A DNA stretch of 35,749 bases, taken from Nanobdellota archaeon. GTDB taxonomy: Archaea > Nanobdellota > Nanobdellia > Pacearchaeales > GW2011-AR1. Shown one piece after another: positions 31,801 through 35,749 of the stretch. The stretch is from the NCBI GenBank assembly GCA_018817905.1, contig JAHISS010000068.1:1-35749 (forward strand). Direction: 5' to 3'. Positions within the stretch are counted from its first letter, which is position 1, and each line of letters begins with the position of its first letter. The notes beneath the pieces were generated by a model. The model saw only the letters and a program-made list of their open reading frames with translations, did not search any database and had not been told where the DNA came from. A program made the translations under genes and the position numbers.

Positions 31801-32244
31801 TTCCGATCTCTCTCCAGAACCAACTTGTTCTTCTATCGGAGTTGTCGGAGGTTTAAGACCATACAAAGATTCTCGCTCTTCATCACTTAAAAGATATTTA
31901 GAAGTGAAATCTGCTTCCCACAATCCCCCCTTATCCTGGACCTCTTTCCTAATCTCCTTCAATTCATAATTTAATTCTGTCTGCCTTTCAGGAGACAAAC
32001 TCTTTAGCCCCTCTTTTATCTCTAAAGGCAGAGAATTTATTTCCTCACTGTTAAAATCAATTGAATACTCGGATAACAAATTATCTTGCACCTCTCTTAT
32101 ATCACTATCACTGGACGTGATGGGCGGGGCACCTCTTCGCCCAGGACTCAACTCCAAATCATTTTCTAACAAAAAATACTCCGCTCCACTAAAAACCAAA
32201 ACAAAAACCACAATCAAAACAATCCCAACAACCTCTTTCCTCAT
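28435..32244 (-). CDS. Membrane-anchored papain-family (C1) cysteine protease with PEGA and two GLUG blocks
   Basis: A 1269-residue surface protease. The N-terminal anchor MRKEVVGIVLIVVFVLVFSG is shared with the other two. A propeptide-like segment precedes the C1 domain (about 150-370), with Cys177 (ACGSCWAF), His319 (EGDHSVTIVGWG) and Asn339 (KNSWGTGWG). Then come an Asp-rich DNDGDG calcium-type region (about 378-410), a PEGA domain (about 427-505), a first GLUG repeat block (about 510-820), a Cys-rich CGNGKRETGEECDDGN module (about 830-855), a second GLUG block (about 860-1130) and the shared C-terminal cassette (about 1137-1269). The two GLUG blocks end in nearly the same EGRTTEEMTSVPRP segment, also found in the 12626 protease. 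The transcript is likely leaderless. Confidence 0.9.
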   Translation of the reverse strand: MRKEVVGIVLIVVFVLVFSGAEYFLLENDLELSPGRRGAPPITSSDSDIREVQDNLLSEYSIDFNSEEINSLPLEIKEGLKSLSPERQTELNYELKEIRKEVQDKGGLWEADFTSKYLLSDEERESLYGLKPPTTPIEEQVGSGERSEMLPDFFDWREQHGEDYITSIKDQAACGSCWAFGALASLEGSTNAYYNNPDLDIDMSEQDLVSCYLGDGCNGAYTYEIEELFSDYLQNNGVSAEECFPYTATDSDCSNRCADWQQTAWKIVSYANPTLSVDAIKQTIMEYGPVNVGMEIYEDFLVYSEGIYFHVTGRREGDHSVTIVGWGMYDGMEYWIVKNSWGTGWGEDGYFKILMGDSGIDSWFAYAVEEPQPLLSDPPEKLCNDNDGDGYCNWGIGVKPDNCPPCDGVIGDCDDANESIFENCGLLMYPIGYLNVTSEPSGAGVYVKDEITQEFVYRGETPRVIGLKTGEREIKLTRKFYSDEIITEEVIEDQVIDVHVLLTLRPPIEICTPEDLDNVRSNLDYHYIQVCDIDLSEWGEFEPIRSVDIGPVHFSGLYDGQGHKISNLFQSSSYWYSGLFGLIKNGEVKNLKLENITLEAQYVNFRGGLVGEAMYANISGVSVSGFIEGGGVITVGGLVGYSYRSTIEKSAADIVIEGHAGGLVGDMCDGIIRSSYSVGEVNTQWPGIFLGGLVESFGDLCRTCGCDSKIENSHSDVRLSTGEHVGGLVGGLVAGTGTINNSYSVGITNGNILGRGLIGQNKSMQGYELEIISSYWDINSSGTDWSAGGEGRTTEEMTSVPRPENTYVGWDFENVWLQSDGDYPMLAWEEFRICGNGKRETGEECDDGNVLDRDGCSSSCDYEDIEICTAEDLDNVRNNLDYHYVQVCDIDLSGWGEFEPIAMDSRFKGSYNGNGFKISNVSFNGYRERVGFFGNVFRGIISNVWLENINFSNGVYELGGLVGLSHGGTIKNTKMRNINLVGGDETGGLVGRSFWTFISQVSVDGAIDGGDTVGGLVGVGEGVMVLNSYANVEVSSSYGGGLVGELNPGDIINSYSTGDVGSGGGLIIEAGYSDTEVVSSYWDINSSGTDWSDGGEGRTTEEMTSVPRPADTYVDWDFENVWCQEDGQYPVFECDVLVPCEPQHQCRSDGCGQDPIPEGDVWCEQEYGSDYQCCVRTMPLTCSELGGVCMLPDDCNVILASGDECADEGYPGYYCCEKDMVEDNGSVPREASQREPASEQRVGVSVEKEEMRLSPEGEGFWDWFKGLFG

Positions 32245-32263
32245 CCATCAATAAACTTTCAAA

Positions 32264-32273
32264 GATATATAAA
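32264..32273 (-). promoter_or_regulatory. TATA box of the second C1 protease
   Basis: Minus-strand TTTTATATAT, 26 nt before ATG 32244; the spacer matches that at 16498. Confidence 0.65.
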
Positions 32274-32354
32274 ATATTCCCTCCACTCAATCTCTCCGCA
32301 CAAAAATAAACATCTCTAAATTGATTTTTTCAACAACGCCCAACCACAACAAAC

Positions 32355-32366
32355 CTTTAAAATAAC
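32355..32366 (+). promoter_or_regulatory. TATA box of the scpB operon
   Basis: CTTTAAAATAAC, about 24-26 nt before ATG 32384. Confidence 0.55.
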
Positions 32367-32383
32367 TCAATCTATCTAAAACC

Positions 32384-32914
32384 ATGCACGAACATATAAC
32401 TGAAAAAAGCGTTGAAGAACTTGACACAGAAATCGAATTCGAGAATTTAAAAAAAATAGAAGCGGCGCTCTTCCTTGCCGGCAGGTTCATGACAATCCCA
32501 GAGCTCATAACTTTAACAGACGTCAATCCAATTCTTCTAAAGAAAATGCTCTCTGACCTTCAAGACAAATATAAAGATTCAGGGATAAACATAATCCAAC
32601 AGGAAAACTCCTGGAAAATGGACGTCTCTGAAGACCACATCTCAATGGTGAACAAACTCGCAACCGGCTCCAGCGAATTCACAAAAGCCGAGCAGGAAAC
32701 CCTTGCCATCATCGCCTACAAACAGCCAATAAAACAGTCGGTAATCATCAAAATCCGCGGCAACAAGGCCTACGACCACATAAAACAATTCGTAGAAATG
32801 AACCTCCTAAACAAAAAGAAAACCGGCCACACCGCAGAGCTCACCCTCACCGAAAGGTTTTACGATTATTTTAGTTTGAATAGAGACCAAGGTGAAGGAC
32901 TGAGAGGAGGGTAA
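32384..32914 (+). CDS. scpB: Segregation and condensation protein ScpB
   Basis: A 176-residue protein with the two winged-helix domains of ScpB. The first starts LKKIEAALFLAGRFMTIPEL. The second contains the family signature LAIIAYKQPIKQSVIIKIRG. ScpB works with SMC and ScpA in chromosome compaction and segregation in the cytoplasm. Neither smc nor scpA is in this window. It has its own TATA box about 24-26 nt upstream. The glycosyltransferase gene starts just after its stop, and the GGAGG in its last codons serves as ribosome-binding site for that gene. Confidence 0.93.
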   Translation: MHEHITEKSVEELDTEIEFENLKKIEAALFLAGRFMTIPELITLTDVNPILLKKMLSDLQDKYKDSGINIIQQENSWKMDVSEDHISMVNKLATGSSEFTKAEQETLAIIAYKQPIKQSVIIKIRGNKAYDHIKQFVEMNLLNKKKTGHTAELTLTERFYDYFSLNRDQGEGLRGG

Positions 32915-32915
32915 G

Positions 32916-34154
32916 GTGCCAGATTTCATAACGACTGTTTATTTGGTCTTCATGTTCGTAGCCCTCTACTTTTTTTCTTTCTTTATCATTTTAACTATAA
33001 AAAACAAAGACAAGTTATTTGACTATCCAAAACCACGAAAAGATTTTTTCATCAGCGTTCTAACCCCAGCCTATAACGAAGAAGACACCATCCGAGACAC
33101 TATAGAACACATTATGGAACTAGAATACCCAAAAAACAAAATAGAACTCATCGTTTTAAACGATTGCTCAACAGACAACACTTCTAAGATAATTAAAGAA
33201 TTAATGAAAAAATACAAAAACCTAAAACTGATTGAAAACAAAACAAACCTCGGCAAAGCAAAATCTCTAAACATTGGGATTAAAAAAGCAAGGGGCGAAT
33301 TAATTGCTGTTGTCGACTCTGATAGTTTCCCGAGCAAAAATTCTTTGCAAAAATTAACTGGGTTTTTTTCTGACCCAAAAATGGGCGCTGTCACCTCTTT
33401 TGTCAGAGTAAGAAACAAAGAAAAGAACCGCCTCGCAAAAATCCAGTCAATAGAATACTTAATAATGGGTTGGAGCAGAAAACTTTTAGATTTTATCGAC
33501 TCTGTTTATGTTACAAATGGTCCGCTAAGCGTTTATAGGAAGTCCTACGTGAACAAAGTGGGAGGTTTTGATCCAACCACTGTAACAGAAGATATTGACA
33601 TAACCTGGAACATGATGTATCATGGTTATAAAACCGGGATGTGTTTAGGCGCTGATGTGTCTACAGTTGCGCCATCTTCTTACAAACAATGGTTCAAACA
33701 AAGGATGCGGTGGGGAATGGGCGGATTGCAGGCAATCTCGAAATATAGAAAGATATTTTTCAAAAAAGGAATGTTCGGAGCTTTTGTTCTCCCGTTCGTC
33801 TCATTTAGCATTGTTATGAGCCTATTAACATTTATGTTTTCCATTTATTTGGTGCTCAAATTTTTCGCTACCCGTCTTTTAACGGCAGGATATTCTCTGT
33901 CTACAGATTCTGCGATTTTTAGTCTGCAAGATATTAACTTATATCCTTCTGTGATAATCTTCTTTTTCGTAGTGCTTTTCACACTCTCAACAGCATATGC
34001 ATGGTATGTTCTAAATAAAACAGAATACGAGCAAAACATAAACACAAAAAAATTCTTCAACATACTTTTTTACACTGTTCTTTACCTATCAATTTATCCA
34101 GTAGTTTGGTTCGCTTCAATATATAAATTTGCGAGGAATGATTTGAGATGGTGA
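32916..34154 (+). CDS. Membrane glycosyltransferase, family 2 (processive type)
   Basis: A 412-residue enzyme with one N-terminal membrane helix, a cytosolic GT-A domain (about 40-270) and three C-terminal helices. Visible motifs are TPAYNEE, the nucleotide-binding NDCSTDN and VVDSDS (metal-binding DxD). TEDIDITW provides the catalytic-base TED and QRMRW is the QxxRW of processive enzymes such as cellulose, hyaluronan or poly-GlcNAc synthases. It probably makes and exports a surface polysaccharide or glycolipid sugar. The start is GTG 32916, 1 nt after the scpB stop, with a clear GGAGG Shine-Dalgarno about 8 nt upstream. Confidence 0.92.
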   Translation: MPDFITTVYLVFMFVALYFFSFFIILTIKNKDKLFDYPKPRKDFFISVLTPAYNEEDTIRDTIEHIMELEYPKNKIELIVLNDCSTDNTSKIIKELMKKYKNLKLIENKTNLGKAKSLNIGIKKARGELIAVVDSDSFPSKNSLQKLTGFFSDPKMGAVTSFVRVRNKEKNRLAKIQSIEYLIMGWSRKLLDFIDSVYVTNGPLSVYRKSYVNKVGGFDPTTVTEDIDITWNMMYHGYKTGMCLGADVSTVAPSSYKQWFKQRMRWGMGGLQAISKYRKIFFKKGMFGAFVLPFVSFSIVMSLLTFMFSIYLVLKFFATRLLTAGYSLSTDSAIFSLQDINLYPSVIIFFFVVLFTLSTAYAWYVLNKTEYEQNINTKKFFNILFYTVLYLSIYPVVWFASIYKFARNDLRW

Positions 34155-34230
34155 ACTGGGCGCCGTTTATTTTTTCCCAGCCATTCCATTAATTATAGTT
34201 TCAATCGGCTGGATTTTTCAGCAGGTTTCG

Positions 34231-35523
34231 TTAACAATTCTCACATTCAATATCACACTCAAATCTCACAGGCTTAGAGCATTCAACTTCAAAAGAAAAA
34301 TCAACCTCGCCATCCTGGGCTATCTGTCCAAGTTCTTCACTCCACTCTCCGCTGTCTCCATCTAAAGGCAGCAATGGGAAAATGCCGCGTCTGCAGTTCA
34401 TAACAACCTCAACAGCATCAGCTCCTCCAGCATTCGAAACAGAACCCTCAACATAACATCTCCCACTTGCATAACTTGAGTCAAAGTAATCAAAAGACAA
34501 AATCGGAGCAGGAGAAGTCAAAACAGAATCCTGAGCAAAAATTATAGAAAAGACCAAAAACCCAGAATAACCAATCATTATCGCAAAGACAGCAGCCTTT
34601 AACGTTTCAACTTTCTCATTTTTCCTTTTCTTGGATTTTTCCATAGAGAAATAATTTCTCACTCTCCCAGAAAGATAAACAGAAACAAGAGTAACAGTAG
34701 ACAATAAGAACAAACCATTAAACTTGTTCAATGAATAAATCTTCCAGTCGCCAAGGCAGGTCTCAATAAAAGCCTCGTGAAACAAAAACAAGAGCAAAGT
34801 ATTCGCAGCAATGACGCTTAAAATCTTGGAAGACAGAAATTTCCATTTAAAGCTGAAGACCACAAAAAAGATAGCAAACGGAATAACCATCATTGGATCT
34901 ATCAAAACAATCAGAAGAGAAATAAGAAGCGCTTCTACTTTCTTATTATAAGCAAAGGCTATCCCAAAACAAAATTCTCCAATAAAAAACAAAGGAGGAA
35001 AAGAAGCAAGTGTCAAATATTCGCCCCGAACCACACTCATTACCACAAAAACAAAAACAAGAAACCAAAGACTCTTCTTAGTAAACTTATTTAGATAAGG
35101 AAATAAAATATACAACCCAATTAAAGGGGGCAGAAACCATGCAGACCCAATGATGCTATACATTGTTTCGGGAGTAAGAAAATCCAAGAACAAAGCATGC
35201 AGCAGTAAATTCTTAAACAAACTACCCGAATAAACCTGTTTCGAAAACAAAAGGACAAATACAATCAACGCAAAATAATAAAGAGATGCAATTTTTATGT
35301 ATCTCTTAAAGAACCATTTGAATGAAAATTCCTCAAGTCGAGAATAATGCTTGACCAAAACAAAACCGCTGACAATGAAAAAAAGAGACACTCCAACAAA
35401 CCCAATAGGGCGAAGGGAGTTGTTATGAGTGAGAATAAATAACAAATGAAACACGATAACAAGCAAGATAGCCAAAACCCTGATAAGGTCAACAGAAATA
35501 ATCCTCTTCTCTTTCTTCGCCAT
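34231..35523 (-). CDS. Acyltransferase-3 family membrane protein with a C-terminal extracytoplasmic domain
   Basis: A 430-residue protein from ATG 35523; the ATG at 35538 is rejected because the TATA box (35543-35552) is 26 nt from 35523 but only about 10 nt from 35538. About ten membrane helices carry the family start SVDLIRVLAILLVIVFHLLF, with the active-site His near residue 26. Such enzymes O-acylate surface glycans or export acyl groups. After a basic cytosolic stretch (SKKRKNEK) and one more helix comes an extracytoplasmic beta-rich tail of about 100 residues with several Cys (CYVEGSVSNAGG...CDIECENC). It lies convergent to the glycosyltransferase and may modify the same glycan. Confidence 0.88.
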   Translation of the reverse strand: MAKKEKRIISVDLIRVLAILLVIVFHLLFILTHNNSLRPIGFVGVSLFFIVSGFVLVKHYSRLEEFSFKWFFKRYIKIASLYYFALIVFVLLFSKQVYSGSLFKNLLLHALFLDFLTPETMYSIIGSAWFLPPLIGLYILFPYLNKFTKKSLWFLVFVFVVMSVVRGEYLTLASFPPLFFIGEFCFGIAFAYNKKVEALLISLLIVLIDPMMVIPFAIFFVVFSFKWKFLSSKILSVIAANTLLLFLFHEAFIETCLGDWKIYSLNKFNGLFLLSTVTLVSVYLSGRVRNYFSMEKSKKRKNEKVETLKAAVFAIMIGYSGFLVFSIIFAQDSVLTSPAPILSFDYFDSSYASGRCYVEGSVSNAGGADAVEVVMNCRRGIFPLLPLDGDSGEWSEELGQIAQDGEVDFSFEVECSKPVRFECDIECENC

Positions 35524-35542
35524 GCTTAATTCTGGCATGTAA

Positions 35543-35552
35543 ACTATAAAAA
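35543..35552 (-). promoter_or_regulatory. TATA box of the acyltransferase gene
   Basis: Minus-strand TTTTTATAGT, 26 nt before ATG 35523; it decides the start choice. Confidence 0.6.
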
Positions 35553-35631
35553 CATATTCTTCTTTTTTCTAAGATTAATTTACTTTGACCAGAGACGTAC
35601 CGAGCGAGCGAATTTGGGACAGGATTAAGTT

Positions 35632-35748
35632 CTAAGATTTGTTTTTAAGATCGATTAATTTGTTATGTAATGTGTCGGCTGTGCCGACATATAAAACAGA
35701 TTTCTGAATTACCTTTCCGTCTTTCTTAACTGATTTAGCAACAAACCA
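35632..35748 (-). CDS. C-terminal end of an unknown gene (partial, off the right edge)
   Basis: A minus-strand frame enters from beyond the window and reads WFVAKSVKKDGKVIQKSVLY then VGTADTLHNKLIDLKNKS before TAG 35632-35634. The pattern of two short basic strands followed by KxxxYxG resembles the N-terminal region of IS4/IS1634-type transposases, and of the Fic protein in this window. If so, this is a truncated gene rather than a true C-terminus. The 38 visible residues cannot settle it. Confidence 0.4.
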   Translation of the reverse strand, partial: WFVAKSVKKDGKVIQKSVLYVGTADTLHNKLIDLKNKS

Positions 35749-35749
35749 A

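Noticed and set aside
35673-35689. Hairpin TGTCGGC-TGT-GCCGACA resembling a terminator
   Set aside because: It lies inside a readable minus-strand frame (VGTADT) and has no T run after it; more likely coding sequence.

Overview
The window looks like a piece of a small, AT-rich archaeal genome, most likely a DPANN lineage (Pacearchaeota/Woesearchaeota-like; this assignment is inference). The signs are a TFE transcription factor, class III (type IV pilin) signal peptides, an archaeal pilus ATPase with two separate membrane-platform proteins, a KaiC-like ATPase, and TATA boxes centred about 26 nt from the chosen start codon of most genes. Transcription therefore looks mainly leaderless. Shine-Dalgarno sequences appear only inside operons.

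Layout. 1-3411: two pilin-like surface proteins on the minus strand; one is a very large von Willebrand A (vWA) protein whose vWA domain is interrupted by a LamG domain. 3484-3620: tRNA-Ser(GGA) with a truncated copy of its own 5' end at the promoter. 3666-6329: KaiC-like ATPase, two small divergently transcribed putative regulators and one unknown protein. 6503-10835: minus-strand pilus/secretion operon (membrane winged-helix protein, ATPase, two platform proteins). 10945-12018: two pilins on the plus strand. 12626-32244: three giant membrane-anchored proteases (two papain-like C1, one subtilisin-like S8), interspersed with a short bacterial-type alanyl-tRNA synthetase, a broken MazF-like toxin with its antitoxin, a coiled-coil/acidic gene pair, TFE, a rhomboid protease, a Fic protein and a SpoIIM-like protein. 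32384-35523: ScpB, a family 2 glycosyltransferase and an acyltransferase-3. A gene fragment runs off the right edge.

Three patterns stand out. (1) The three proteases share an almost identical N-terminal membrane anchor and an almost identical ~130-residue C-terminal cassette: two six-cysteine modules, a linker and a WDWL amphipathic tail. The catalytic and binding modules between them differ. A fourth promoter plus first six codons survives as a vestige upstream of alaS. (2) A ~200-bp element occurs four times, always between two co-directional genes. Each copy opens a short ORF beginning Met-(Leu/Pro)-x-x-Thr-Asn-Pro whose stop falls on or within 4 nt of the next gene's start, which suggests translational coupling. 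In one copy the core is inverted but the arrangement is kept. (3) The cell surface is the common theme: pili, a vWA/LamG adhesin, anchored proteases with lectin-like, PEGA and GLUG modules, a rhomboid, and glycan-synthesis or acyl-modification enzymes. This would suit an archaeon that attaches to and feeds on another cell, but that lifestyle is inference.
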